Shown: piece by piece, positions 1 through 12,278 of the stretch | Numbering within the stretch: the stretch's first letter is position 1 | Layout of the letters: every line of letters begins with the position of its first letter | Source of the DNA: Entonaema liquescens | Lineage: Eukaryota; Ascomycota; Sordariomycetes; Xylariales; Xylariaceae | NCBI GenBank assembly: GCA_902805475.1 | Contig: CADCSX010000007.1 | Location: 620,001 to 684,000 of the forward strand | DNA length: 64,000 nucleotides | Reading direction: 5' to 3' | Program-made: the position numbers and the translations under genes | The notes under the pieces: generated by a model | Databases searched by the model: none | Told to the model about the DNA's origin: nothing | What the model saw: the letters and a program-made list of their open reading frames with translations, nothing else

Positions 1-1042
1 AGCTTAACCCCTTCACTTTACTTATACATACCCCTTTCCCACCCTGGACACCAAGTCCATCATCCATTAACCACCCCAATTCCCTTATCCAGCTAGATCA
101 CCTTATCACACTTTACTTGCACTCAATATTAACACCGTTCGCTCGGTATTATCATGGGTAACCCATATGCATTTCATAGGTATCATACGCAACCTAAGCA
201 CGTATACGTACAGCAAACAGCGCTTCACAAGCGCATCAAGGTCGTATATGACCATTCCTATCCTCTTCGCTTCCCTTACGCGTAAAAAAAAAAAAAAAAA
301 GAAAAGAAGTTGGCCGCCACTAGCCGTAAGCTCCCCCCTCCTCCTGTCCATCCATCCATCGTTCTCTTTCCTCGAATCGTAACCCCCCACCCTTCCTTTC
401 CTATCACTCGGCCGGTACCCTTGACGTAACACATTACCGCGATTGGTTGTCACATCAGCAATGGAATTCCCTGTAAGTAAGCCTAGTGCTTCCCACGTAG
501 TACAAACCAAAATGCTCAAAACTAGGACGAGGATTGGATCTAAGCTTTCTGTCTATGGCCCCGAACCGTATCGTATAAAGCGACGGCGGTTCCTCCCTAT
601 ACAGCCTATTCAGGAGTACTTCTTAGGCCTTGAAAGTAGCAATATTCTCAATTGACGATCCATTCGTCGTCGAAGCAAAGCTATTTGTCGAGCGTCCCAA
701 TGCTAAATGCGGCCGAAATGTCATCAATCTCCAACTGTAGTATGCAGCGAAGGAAAAGAGGGGGAAAAAGTAGACTTTTGGGCAATCTAGGTTGCACCCT
801 ATGTTCTCTTGGGTATCATACACGCCTGTAAAAGTTTGTGCCGGTGAGCCAACGCGGAACTATGATAGCATTCGAAGGGTAGGTCCCTTCGGAAATGTCG
901 CTGCTACCAATCTCGCTAGGACTGAGAGCCGATCCTAGGAATTTGGGTTCTCGTCAATAGGTTGAGGTTGGCTGTATTGGCCTCAACGCAGATTGACATA
1001 CGCGGTTTTGCTCTTGTGGGACTTAATCGCATAGGGCATTCC
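1..1042. other. intergenic, downstream of yak1
   Basis: I see no convincing gene. Short open frames on both strands overlap each other, have no splice logic and match no family I know. There is an A-rich run at about 284-300. The right part is presumably 3' untranslated sequence of the leftward kinase gene that ends at 1043. Confidence 0.5.
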
Positions 1043-3940
1043 TCAGGCCCACGGATTCTGGCCAGCACCTCCCATGAATCCTTCCTCGAGTGTCCTTTCT
1101 TCCAGATTACGGATGAAATCACGATTACTCCTAGCTGCGCCCCCTCTCTGCGATCTACTATCCCTCCTACCAGCTACCCTACCTGCTCCAGGATCTGTAA
1201 GGCCTATGCCTTCGGCGGGTGGCGGATAGTATGCAGGACTCGGTTGCAGTCGGATAGGTTGGCTTGGGTCAAGGTGGCTAGCGACTCTCTGAATCGCTGC
1301 AGGTATGCCACTCTGCTGCTGATCCATCGTCGACGCGCGCTGGCGACCCGCTCGAACCGTAGCTTGTTGGTATAGGTTCGGTTGCGGGACGGCAGCGTAA
1401 TTTGCGGGCACCATTTGTGCAGGTGGTTGACCCATGGGTATTTGACCATAAGCGGACTGCTGGGCAGTATAAGGGGGTGGTGCACCCGAGTGACTACCGC
1501 TAGGGGTATATAAGCCATTGTTCTGGTACATCGAAGGCTGTCCGTGTTGTGTGGCTGGATATGCGGGATTCATGATATAGGCTCCCTGAGCAGCCGCTTG
1601 AGCCTGAGCTTGCGCTTGTTGTGCTCTTTGCTTGCTAAGTTCGGCAGCTTGCTGCTGCTGTTGGGTTCCAGGAGCCGGAGAGCGGTTTAGAGAGCTTGAC
1701 TTTAGATTCATCGGCGGTACGAAAGGACCGGTGAATTTCTGTTGGGTAATGAATGGGTGAAGCTTCGCCTGTTGTGGCGACCACCTCTCGAGAGGGCTAA
1801 TAGTTAGTAGGCCTCGCACGAAATCAATGAACGCAATTCGGTTGTTCATTTCTATTTAAAGTCAGCAAGGTCAAATTTTTGTCTAGTTAAGGGAAAGGTC
1901 CTACCTCGTTCAACTTCGTTCGGCTTCATATTCTTTCGCGGCATGGGGTACGACTTAATAATCTCCGGTAGCGTACTGGCTTGGAAGTACTTCTTGCTAG
2001 GTTGCTCCTTCGTTCCACGCTCCCGAGAGTATTGTTCCATGCTCTTTAGGTGGTATGTCTTTCGACCGAATTCATCCTGCCTCTTCTCGAAAAAGTCACC
2101 GGCTTGCTTACCAACCTCGATCATCCAGTTCGGGGATTTCCAAGCATCTCGACGATTCTCGAGACCTGGTTGTATTCAGACGAACCTGGGAATAACGGTA
2201 GACCTAAAAAGAGTTCGACTACGATACATCCGAGTGACCACATGTCGATTGCGGAGGAATAGGGGAGACCTAATAATACTTCTGGCGATCTGTAGAACCG
2301 AGACTGTATGTATGTGTACACCGTCTGTCGCTCGTCACAGGCCGAGCCGAAATCGATAATCTTGATAATGGGACTCTCGAGGTTCTTCAGTAAGATATTC
2401 TCGGGTTTCAGATCGCAATGTATCAGTCGCGCCTTGTTGAGTAGGGCAAGGCCGTTAAGGAGCTGCTGGGCAAATACCCGGACGAGCGTCGTGCTGAGAC
2501 CTCGGAATTGGTTCTGCTTAATGAGCTCGTACAGATTGACGCTCAGAAGTTCAAATACTAAGCAAAGATGTTGTCGGTGGATAAATGTATCCTTGAGTCG
2601 TAGTAGATGGTGGTCATCATTCTTGTCGAGTTTCGTGTTCAACTATATAAGACATTAGCGAAACTCGACGTAGATAACTGAGATCTAAGTCTTACCAAGT
2701 CCAAGACGGACACCTCCATCATGCTTTGGTTGAAATACGCTGTCCTGTTTTTGATGACCTTGACGGCAACGACCTCTTGGGTCTTCAGGTTCTGACACTT
2801 GACAACCTGCCCAAAGGTGCCTTGTCCAAGCACATCCAGGATGAGGTATCGGTTCCTATAAAAGTAATTAGCGGTGATTTACAAAGAGTAGACTGTATAA
2901 AAAAACATACTTGTGGCCAGCTTCTTCCGAACCTAGAATGTCGTTGACATATAGAATATAATCGCTATCCTCGTTATCGTACCCATCATTCTTGGTTCCC
3001 TTGCTCGGTTTAGTAAGCACCCGGCGGGGATTCCGGGAAGATTCATATTTGAAGTTCGGGTTGCATATGCGATACGTCGCGGGTAGATGGACAGTAAGGG
3101 CTTGTAGAGGCTATAGAAGAAAAATGGTTAGAATCGCTACGTCTAGGGTAAATACTCAATTGCAAGTATTCATACACTTATAAATCCTCCCTCGGGGTTC
3201 GCGCGACGGAACGGCGGTTGAGCATTGACCTTGGGTCGCAGGTCTGTCACGGCCCCGAGCTTCTTAAACTGGGGCACGGGCTTTTTCTCGACAGGCATAT
3301 TGGCGGTAGGCTGGAGCGCTCTTCTCGGCGATTTTGGGTCGTTAGCGTAGGTTCCGTCCAGAGGCGTAACAGCGGAAGACGGATAGCTATCCTGGTAATT
3401 CGGGTTGGTTGTAATGGAAGGTAGTTGAGGATTCTGTCGACCGTAGTAAGGGCTCTGAGACTGATAATCAGCCCGGGTGGGTGACTGGCGCTGGGTGTGG
3501 GGCGCAGAAAACTGAGCCTGATTTGTTGCCGACTTGGGTGCATACGGAGACGTTGGTGACAACACTTCCATAGGTGAATACCGTTGAGCCGCAGCCGAGG
3601 GCTCAGATGGAGAATGAAGGTTCGAGGACCGGCCACCAGAGAGGTGCGACTGATGGTGCGGGCGCATAGGATACTTCATACTCCCGTAAGGATCATGAAC
3701 ATCCTGCATGGGGACGTCACCATTGTTATCGCGTAGCTGCGGGGTGGTGATAGGTGAAGTCGCGCTCTGCTGAGAAGCATGCGAATTTATCCCTCCTTGA
3801 TATTGATCATACTTGAAGCCAACGGGAGGCTGGACTTGAGCAGGTTGCTGAGGATATTCCCTACTCGGAGTCATTTGACTGCCACCGTTGAACCTTCGAG
3901 AACCGCCAGCGGCGTCTGAATAGCCCTGCCATTGATCCAT
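1043..3940 (-). CDS. yak1: Yak1-type DYRK protein kinase (one apparent missing base)
   Basis: Ser/Thr kinase of the DYRK family, Yak1 branch, which in fungi acts in the nucleus and cytoplasm downstream of PKA/TOR nutrient signalling to restrain growth. Exons read as 3940-3176, 3110-2911, 2855-2696, 2642-1905 and 1851-1043; the four introns are 53-65 bp and splice in phase. The first 255 residues are a Gln/Pro/Ser-rich tail. The kinase domain follows with glycine loop GQGTFGQV, Lys in VAVKVIK, catalytic loop [11 protein letters not shown] in [10 protein letters not shown] and the DYRK activation motif YIQSRFYR. The C-terminal tail is Gln/Ala/Pro-rich. About 890 residues if repaired, normal for the family. 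Oddity: at 2132-2135 the coding strand has four C where five are needed to read [12 protein letters not shown]; as written the frame breaks and stops at 2121. Both sides are fully conserved, so an assembly error or a very recent lesion is likely. Family assignment is very sure. Confidence 0.93.
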
Positions 3941-4870
3941 GGCGTTCGGGCGGCAAGGGAAAGAGAGACGACAAGTTCAGCGGGGGTTTGTGGCGATGAA
4001 TAAGTTGGTTCGAGTAAAAGATGAATTGGGATAATTCGATATGACCAATTCGGGCCAAAAGATTGTTGCTATCGTCGGGTATTCTTCCTAAGTCACAACA
4101 TGCGCATTAGCAAGAGTTAGAGTGAGCAAAAGGCTCATTAGAATGCGGGCTTGGCTAACCAGGCTCGACGTTGCTGACTTGTTCAAGGTGTTTGGACCAG
4201 AAGACAAAAAAAAGGTTGGCCGAAAATGGGGAAAACAAGGATGACGAATGGGCGAGGGCTGCGGTTCGTACCCAAATGCGATATACGGGAGAGGTTTAGT
4301 CTGGTACAGCGGGTAGGATTTAGGTATTCATGATGCGAGAATCTAAATAAACGCGACTAGGAATCTCGGGGGCTGCGTAGTATTTACTTTTCAGTAAGCC
4401 CTTTAGTTGTTTGTTTATTGAGGATGCAGAGAGAAGAAAATAAAAAAAAAAAAAGAGAAGAGGAGGGAAGAGAGGATATGTTAGAAGCAGACTGTGTGTC
4501 GTGAGGTTTTGGGATTGGATGGCGGGTACGTCAGTCAGGACAAGAAAGTGAGAATCTGAAAAAGAGTGGAGGGACAACATAAGATAAGCCATGAGTGGTG
4601 ACCTGCAGGCAAAAGCAGCCCGGGTTGTATGAAAGTATGGAAGTTATTTACAAACAACTATACTTACAAATACGCGTATGTTTGCGCTATTTTACTTGTA
4701 TCTTATACATCTATTGTTGTATCTCAACCTTCTCAAGAGGTACTGTCATCGGGGGGATGGGGTGGATTGGGTACTAATTAAGGCACTGAACCACCGGGGT
4801 GACCAGGTTGTCTAGGTACAGTAAGTGTTAAAGTGAGGGCAATAGGTACGGCGGGGGGAACCAGATTGCC

Positions 4871-4898
4871 AGATACCAGATACCAGATACCAGATACC
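4871..4898. repeat. AGATACC x4 minisatellite
   Basis: Four perfect head-to-tail copies of the 7-mer AGATACC. Confidence 0.9.
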
Positions 4899-5547
4899 CA
4901 CCACCCGCCTTCATGTAGTACAGAAGCACAAAGGGCGGTCCTCTAAGACGTTCAACAAATTCTAAGATCTACCATGATGGTAATAACGCCTCTCTGAACA
5001 TTCCTTCTTCTTACCTTTTATTTTACCTTATTTAAAATGTACAGATTAGGTTTAGTGTTCATTAGATGCCTACACTGGTAATACTGGAAATGCGCCATCA
5101 GGTACAATACATACCAACTTAACTAGTTATTATAAATTACGTAGTTACATGTACCTATCTAGGTAGTAGCTTCTGCCCACGGGCAGCGCGTTTCAACGTT
5201 TATATCATCAACTTTGTACACAAACTTCGTGGCGGAGAATATTACCTGGGTCCTACATACATACATAGTAGATAAAGACTTATTCAAGATAAATTTAATG
5301 ACAAATATCTCCATCGCTTTCCAACTGGTCGAACTATAATTGCCAATAGCCTAACCATCTTTTAAGGGGCATATTAGAACAAGCATACGCCATTTTTTAA
5401 ATCAAACAGTACCTAAGTTCACGTTGCGTGCATACATTGGAGTTACAGTAACCTACCTACTTGCCTTAGTATGCGAGGACTGGAGGGTCACATACAAACG
5501 GAATCAGATGCATGTGCAATTGAGATTGCGGGACCGTCATCAGGATG

Positions 5548-5588
5548 AGGATTAGGGATTGGGGATTGGGGATTGGGGGTTAGGGATT
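5548..5588. repeat. G-rich GGGATTG tandem tract
   Basis: Imperfect tandem copies of GGGATT/GGGGATT with six runs of three or more G on the plus strand. It could form a G-quadruplex. It is not a telomeric TTAGGG array. Confidence 0.75.
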
Positions 5589-6440
5589 GCAACATCCAAA
5601 TCGGCAATCTACTTTCCACACGATATCTTCAACCACTAAACTTCTGAATATCATCAGTGAGTAACGCCTCCAAATAACAGCAACGAAAATGAAAGGTCCC
5701 CTTGAAGAATACCGGTGTGATAGCACGCAGCAGGATCCCTCGTTACAAAGGGCGTTATTAACCGATGCGCCCTCGACGATCCACGTAACGAAACCAGCTG
5801 GATACTAGCAAACAAAGCACGGGCCGTCCTCGAGAAGCATTTTCTTGGAAAGCTGAAAAAAAGTGCTAACGACAAGAGTTTTAAGACTGTCTTTGTATCG
5901 GGCACATACCGCTTCCCTTTTTTTTTCTTATATGTTCGACCATGTTTTCGAGAAACCAAAAGGAAAATAAAGGGGGGGGGGGGAGACGCTACTTAATCAA
6001 GTCTCACTAATAAAATAAATTAGAAAACAACCTCTGTCAGGTCCCTTAAGTATGTACTATGTTGCTTAAAGAATGCTCGAAACAAAAGAATGCTCGAAAC
6101 AAACATATGGGAGTGGAGACGATAATAACATGACTTGTAACCTACATGAGCTGATGAGGTATACATGATCATACCTATACCTACCTCTGTATCATATACC
6201 TAATCAAGCATATACATGTAGTAGTCAAGCACAGAGTCAGGCACAAGAGTCAAGCAAAGGTATCGACTATCGGCCTTTCTACGTTCCTACTACATAAAAA
6301 CCATTCTCCTCTTGTCTTTCCCCCCTAAACCCGTCTCCCGGTTTCATCACGAAGCTCTTCCGGATCTCATGATGATAAATGAATGTAATCAAGCATAATT
6401 TGGCAAGCAGATAGCAGGTAGTAGGGAGTGGCGTTGGTCC

Positions 6441-6461
6441 ATGCGATGCGATGCGATGCGA
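6441..6461. repeat. ATGCG x4 microsatellite
   Basis: Four perfect copies of the pentamer ATGCG. A shorter GATGC run recurs at about 32757-32769. Confidence 0.9.
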
Positions 6462-7904
6462 AAGTCGTGCCGGACTAGTGCCCTCTCATAGGTAGCTTTC
6501 ATAGGTTAGCTCGTTCGACAGCTTCTTCTTTTTTTTTTTTTTTTATCCTATTGCTGTATTGCACACAATTCGTCGATCTAACTGCGATACTACCTTTGAT
6601 GTTTGCCGGTCCGGCCGGTCGTGGCACGCCAAACCGTTCCAGCTTTTTGGAGTAACATATCCACCAAACAGGTACTTATCATTCATTACCTATCATGCAT
6701 GTACTTGACTTGCCGGTTGTAATGAAGTCGATCCAAATGCCAAATGTCAAATGTTTGGTCTTGCCACGTAGAGAAAAAAAAAACCCCCCCCAAAAAAAAG
6801 AAATATCTTATTCCATTTTTTATGTTGATTTCCCAGAGATGAGATGAAACTAGTCATAAGAAATAGCTCTTACTACCTATTCACAGCTATTTCCAGCTGA
6901 GGTTGGGCATGATTACAAAGCCCCCTGGGGCCTAAAATGACGCCAGATCAACAAGGATTCTCGTTGTTCGATTGTCACATCTCACCCCTTGATCCTTAAC
7001 CAGATGTCACATCACACATGTACGTATACATAGCAAAGTAGAATTGAATGTCGCTTTAGTTAATTCTTTTTATTCCTAATCTATTAACTTACCTCCTAGA
7101 TGGGCTTGCAAGATTGCTAAATGCTATTCAAACCCCTAAATGATCTTTGGTAGGCTCGCATACTACTCTATATCAGTAATATGTAAGAATAACTCGCCTA
7201 GTATAGAGAGGCATATAACCATAATCAAATCGTGCTTGTACGACTTAGCTTATCATCTTTGTTCATGAGCTCTACAAACTGGTGGCTTTCGTTTCCAACC
7301 AGCCCGCTCGGTTGGGACTACATACATCCGCCCTATGAAGAGGTATCATAATAAATAACAAACCTCTACGTCATCTTTTTTTTCCTAATCAAAAGAGAAA
7401 TTTTGTTCCTCGTGGGCCATCGAGAAGCCTGCTCCCACGGCCTGAAAGGGGGGTTTGAAGAGAATAATAATAGCGCCGTAACTTCGTCAGGTTCAACGCG
7501 GGAAAATCGTTGCGCCTGTATCAATAAATGCTTGGAGGTATCAAAGAAGAGTTTAAGGAAATGCCAGAAACTTTTTTCTTTTCAGAACGGAACCAAACAA
7601 CAAGCAGTGCCCCAGATTTTCAAGAATCCGAGCTAGAATCACAACCACGAAAATAGCAAAAGAGAGAAAATGTTAAGAGTAGAAAGTAACAAGCAAAAAC
7701 TGGAATGCGTCATCTAAAGAAAAGATCCCCCAACTGATGTCGCTTGCGTTCCATCGAAAAATACCTAGAGGGTCCATGCTCGAAGCGTGCATCCATCTAC
7801 TGAGCAACCATACTAGAAATAGGGGGAATGTAAGTAGAGTGCACATCCGAATGGAACTTGTTAACCAGACGCTCCACCAAAGAAATCAAAATCCCCTAGA
7901 ACTG

Positions 7905-9594
7905 CTAGCCCTGGTATCCAGGATATCCACTGTTAAAACTCTGAGTAGGTGGCGGCTGCGTCCACGGCTGGTTAGGCGGTTGCTGACCGCGGCCGTAACC
8001 TCCAGCGCTGGGCGGACCACCATAACCCATGGGCTGCGCTCCATAACCGGCAGGCGATTGGGCTGGTGGTCCACCGTAGGGTTGCTGCTGACCACCATAC
8101 TGACCTGCTTATACACGTGAGCACAATCCAAGTAAATGTGAGCAGATCAAGATATCAACATACCTCCATATTGTGGGAAGAACGTCGAAGGCGTACCTGG
8201 GTACGCAGATGCCTGGGCACTTTGAGGGCTGAATGCTTGTTGCGAAGGATCGAAACCACCCTGGGCATTGGGGGTCTTGTCCTTACCCCACTATCATATA
8301 ATTAATATCATTTCCTATGCATCGCAGGTGAAGTTTAACTTACGCTGCACTTTAGAGGTCGGCCGTTGACATTGTACCCGTTTAATTGACAAATAGCCAT
8401 CGCGGCGTTCTCGTGGGTGTCCATCTTGATAAATGCAAAACCCCGATCAGCTTGGAATCGGGACTCTGTGACATAACCAAAGTTCTGGAAGAGTGGGACG
8501 ACATCGTTTTGAGTAGTGTATGGGGTCAGATTGCCAACATAACAAGTTGTCTGCCAAGCTGGTGTCTGATTGACAATCATGTCGTAGCTCTGGATCCCAT
8601 GGGTAGGGAAATGGTGGTGACCGTAGGGGGTAGTAGGCGTCATGCCCATAGCCTGCATCGCCTGTTGTTGAGCCATTGAAGGCTGCCCCTTCTGGTTGGC
8701 CCAGTTGCATCGTATTGCACGAGAACCCAACCACTCTCCATCCATGGAGCTCAAAGCTTTCTCAGCATCCGCACGTTCTCGGAAAGCGACAAAGCCATAG
8801 CCGCGAGAACGTCCAGTCTTCATGTCCCACATGACACGAGCTTCTGAGATACTTCCAAAGGCTGAAAAGGCTTGCAATAGAACCTCATCGTTGACTTCAT
8901 TGGATAAGTCGCCAACGAAAATGTGGAAGTGACTCGACGTGTCTTCTTTGTTAGTAGTATTGGACTGATAGGCCCAGTTGACCCTAATCTCCTAAATCAC
9001 GTGTCAGTTCTGTTGTTTGATAGCAATAGGGGAAATGATCTCACAGCTTGGTGAACACGTCGGCCATTCAATGTCTGCATAGCACGTTCGGCTGCGCCTG
9101 GATCATCATACTCAACGAAACCATAATTGTAACCCTTTTGCTAGACAAAGGTTAGCGCATCCTTTGAATTGAACCAACATATTAAAAGCCTAGAGCAAGA
9201 ACTCTAGTATAAGCTCTAGAATATCACCTACGTTCTTGTCTGGGATAATCTTAACATTCTGAACATGTCCCGTGGTTTCGAAGATCTGGCGCAGGACATC
9301 CTCCGTCACGCGAGGGTCGAGACCGCCTACGTACAAGGCGCGCTTGTTAGGCTCGGGCGCTGCACGTCGCGGGAATGGACCTCCACTGCTAGGAGACATG
9401 ACTCCTCCCTTATCAACGGCAGACATCGGAGAGGTGATGGCCGTAGGGATAGGATTGGTGTTCGGTGGGATGTGAAGAGGCGGAGGAGGCATGTGGGTAG
9501 GATTGGCCTGGCCATTCTGGTTGTCAAATCCAGGCGCGCCAGCATTAGGCTGCGGCGGAGGAGGTAGCTGAGAAGTGGCAGAATTATCAGCCAT
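7905..9594 (-). CDS. pub1: Pub1/TIA-1-type RNA-binding protein, three RRMs
   Basis: Poly(U)-binding protein of the Pub1/TIA-1 family, which binds U-rich mRNA, affects mRNA stability and goes to stress granules. Exons: 9594-9232, 9140-9045, 8991-8344, 8290-8164 and about 8107-7905; introns of 53-91 bp join in phase to give 478 residues. A Pro/Asn-rich start is followed by RRM1 (from about residue 85, ALYVGGL...YNYGFVEY), RRM2 (from about 175, HIFVGDL...GYGFVAF) and RRM3 (about 285-360, TCYVGNL...GFAFIKM). Between RRM2 and RRM3 lies a Gln/Met-rich linker. The tail is rich in Gly, Gln, Tyr and Pro, the low-complexity kind found in granule proteins. The ATG at 9594 opens a frame typical of the family. 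The last intron ends at a double AAGCAG acceptor, so two isoforms differing by one Ala are possible. Assignment is strong; Pub1 is favoured over Nam8/Ngr1 by spacing and RRM sequence. Confidence 0.93.
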
Positions 9595-10189
9595 TGCGAC
9601 TTAATAATTAACTGAGATATTGGTTAATGATGTAGTGAAATTGTCGTGCAAAATTAATTCGTTGCTATGATGCGACGGAAATGAGCAGGCGAAAAGCTGA
9701 TTTGCGAAAAGATGGAGGGTGACTTTTTCTGGATTAAAAAGGACACCGGATTTGTTATTGACTTGGGAAATTGTCGTAGCTTCGTTCAGTTGATATCGTG
9801 AACAAAAAAAGGTGAGGAAAAAGGTGGGGTATTGAAGATCCGATCCTGTTGTCACAGCTTTTTCTACTTGAATACAATGGCGCGCTCGTGGTTGGCGAAT
9901 CTATCGGTATTGTGCAAATAGTAGGCGAAAATGCGCAATGACGGGTAGGAGAGTGGAAGAAGGCAAGCTTTTCTTATCGAATAGAGATATCTCGAAAGGA
10001 AGTCGTTCGAGAGTAGGACGCCGATACAATGCGATTCTAGAGGAAGACGCGCAAAGAGGAATAAAGGTCTTCGCAACTCAATGATGAGAAGGGCCGCCTA
10101 GAATGAAGAGAGACCAAGAGTGATGTTCACCTTGCTGTCGGTAGGACGTGATAATGGCGGAGCAGGAACGTATGCAGATGCAACGCCTC

Positions 10190-10420
10190 AAGCGACCGAC
10201 GACAGGAAGGAAAAGGACAAAAGTGAACCTTGACTGAGGAGAAAAAATACGACGAGGGCGACGAGACGAGAACAAAGATGAGAAGGAAGAGAAAAAGGAA
10301 ACTGCCTTAAAAGGAGGAGTCCCCCAATTTTCAACACACAGCACCGACGATACGTGAGGAATTTCTGCACACGATACGGGGAGATGGGAGGAAGGAGGGA
10401 GAAGCAAACGGGGTTTAACA
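10190..10420 (-). promoter_or_regulatory. pyrimidine-rich promoter/leader tract of pub1
   Basis: On the minus strand this stretch is dominated by C and T, as in the CT-rich tracts upstream of highly expressed fungal genes. It lies 0.6-0.8 kb upstream of the pub1 ATG. The transcription start cannot be placed from sequence alone. Confidence 0.35.
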
Positions 10421-11203
10421 AGATGCGGCCTGGGATTGGGATTTTTTCAGACGAGTTTGATGGCTAAGTGGAGAAGCCTTGTTGAAAAATGTGGGGAATG
10501 GCAGCCCATCTGCTCGCAGATACATACCCCTAACCTACCTGAGCTACCTGCGGTAACCAGCTCTACAGAGCATGTCAGTAGGCATCCAAGTGGTATCAAA
10601 CCAGGTAGGTCCTACACCCTTAGACCCTTAAGGCCAGTATTCATAGTTACCAGGTAGTGGAAGGTAGTGGGGTAAAGCTACTAAGCCACACAAGGTTTAA
10701 GGAAGAACAGGTACATCTGAAAGGCTGAGGTAATAATGCACAAACGTGGGGTGATTGACCTATCCAACCTGCCAACCTTTCAGAATTGCATGTGCGCTTA
10801 CTTTAGGTACCCCACATCAGCCAAAGCACATTCCACTTACCTAGGTATGTACCTACTTAGGTAGGTACAAATACGTATGTCTAGGTACCTCTCCATGTCA
10901 TATATATTCAATTTTGCTTATACCTTCACCCTAAATATCTCACCAGTGTCTTTAGATAATATGAGTGCCATCGCCTATTTCAATATGGCTGGCCTGACTA
11001 TATCGTAGTATGGTTTATTCTATTAGATTGCCACTCATCTAACTTCTTAACAGGTGTAGCAGAAATTGCAGGGCCGTATACAATGCATTCGGAAATGATA
11101 TTATCAAAAGGTAACTATACTTCCTCGCTGCAATAATACCACGAGATGGAAAGTTACCTATACTATAGGGTAGAGTGTAACGCATGCCCGTTAAGTACTT
11201 TAA

Positions 11204-11683
11204 GGCCGTGAACGGCTCAGATTTTAAGCCTATGCTTAAAAAAAAAAAGATACTTCGAAGTCCCATATAAAATAAGTGGGACCACGATATATTTCTATCT
11301 TGCTGAGTCATGACCCTGAATTATGCCTTTACTTACCGCTTTCCTATTTTAGAAGTAAAGGGCCTCTATAATTGGTCGAAAGCGTAAGAACACAACAAAA
11401 AGCCGTAAACCCCAGTTTACAGACTGGGCTTATTTTCGAATAAGCCCTCCTTCCTAAACGAGTAATTAAAGGGTCCCTTAAGCCCTTTTAGGCCTAGCAT
11501 ACTACCACTTCTAGCGCGATACATTGCTTACAGGGAGTTAACTCAATTTCTATGGGTCAATCCAGAATTTGTGGCTTGAATACTGCCCAAGAAGGAAAGG
11601 TTTTTTTTACTAGCGTAAAAAATATTCGAAGGTAGGCTTAAAATCCTGTAAGCCTACCCTTAAAATCTGAGCCGTTCACGGCC
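11204..11683. mobile_element. PIF/Harbinger-like miniature inverted-repeat element
   Basis: The ends are a perfect 25-bp inverted repeat (11204-11228 and 11659-11683) beginning GGCCGTGAACGGCTCAG. Both ends are flanked directly by TAA (11201-11203 and 11684-11686). A 3-bp TWA target duplication and GG-initial ends are typical of PIF/Harbinger elements. The 480-bp interior has no open frame but holds further foldback segments, such as GATACTTCGAAG on the left against ATATTCGAAGG on the right, and the hairpin CCCAGTTTACAGACTGGG. It therefore looks like a non-autonomous foldback MITE. Intact ends suggest it is not ancient. Confidence 0.75.
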
Positions 11684-12278
11684 TAAATCATGAGTCTTCG
11701 TTTTAGTTGAGTATAACCATAGGTACTACCTATGACAGTTACTGCTTAAATTATTATATACTTAGATAATTTTATATATCCTAAGTATTGACGATGCATT
11801 CAAATATCATACCTAGGTAGTTAATACTTACAAAATATCTACTTACCTATAATTTGGTCTGTCTAATATCATTATTGGCTGATGTATACAAGTATTCTGT
11901 GTACCTCATTAGCTGGTCACCAGCCACAGGCTAAGGTAGCCCTACGCAGAAAGGGCCAATACATGTACTTATGGGGCACAGTATCCGGGAGTTGGTAACC
12001 TTATTCAACGTGGACCACGACCTGAGTAACAAAGTTACAAATCTTAGTTTATTCATCAAAACTTCTAATGAGTTTAACATCTTAATAACTTCAACTTCCC
12101 AGCCAAGTCAAGTTTACACAATAAACATCTCCCCAAATTCCCATTATAGTAACACTTTACGAAAACAACAGCCAATTCAGTCAACTCTTCAAATTATCTT
12201 ATTATAACAATCTATCTTTAGCTTTTATCCTCTAGTTATCCATTCATTATAGAAACGTCACGACGAACACCAGCCACG

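Larger units (their letters stand above)
3941..7904. other. long intergenic region between pub1 and yak1
   Basis: About 4 kb without a supportable gene. The left part is yak1 promoter and leader, with an A-run at 4441-4454. It also holds several small satellites (listed separately), a 16-bp duplication (GAATGCTCGAAACAAA) at about 6071-6103, poly-T at 6526-6544 and a 12-base poly-A/poly-C patch near 6775-6800. Open frames such as 7403-7636 and 4320-4592 look accidental. The region from about 7700 to 7904 is probably the pub1 3' untranslated region. Confidence 0.5.
9595..12278. other. intergenic between pub1 and med2-like gene
   Basis: Divergent promoter region of about 2.7 kb. About 10190-10420 is strongly pyrimidine-rich on the pub1 strand. 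From 10500 rightwards there are many TAGGTA/CCTAGG motifs. A 480-bp miniature transposon occupies 11204-11683 (separate entry). No gene is supported. Confidence 0.5.

Noticed and set aside
5548..5588. Possible interstitial telomere repeat
   Set aside because: The unit is GGGATTG, not TTAGGG, and the copies are few and imperfect.
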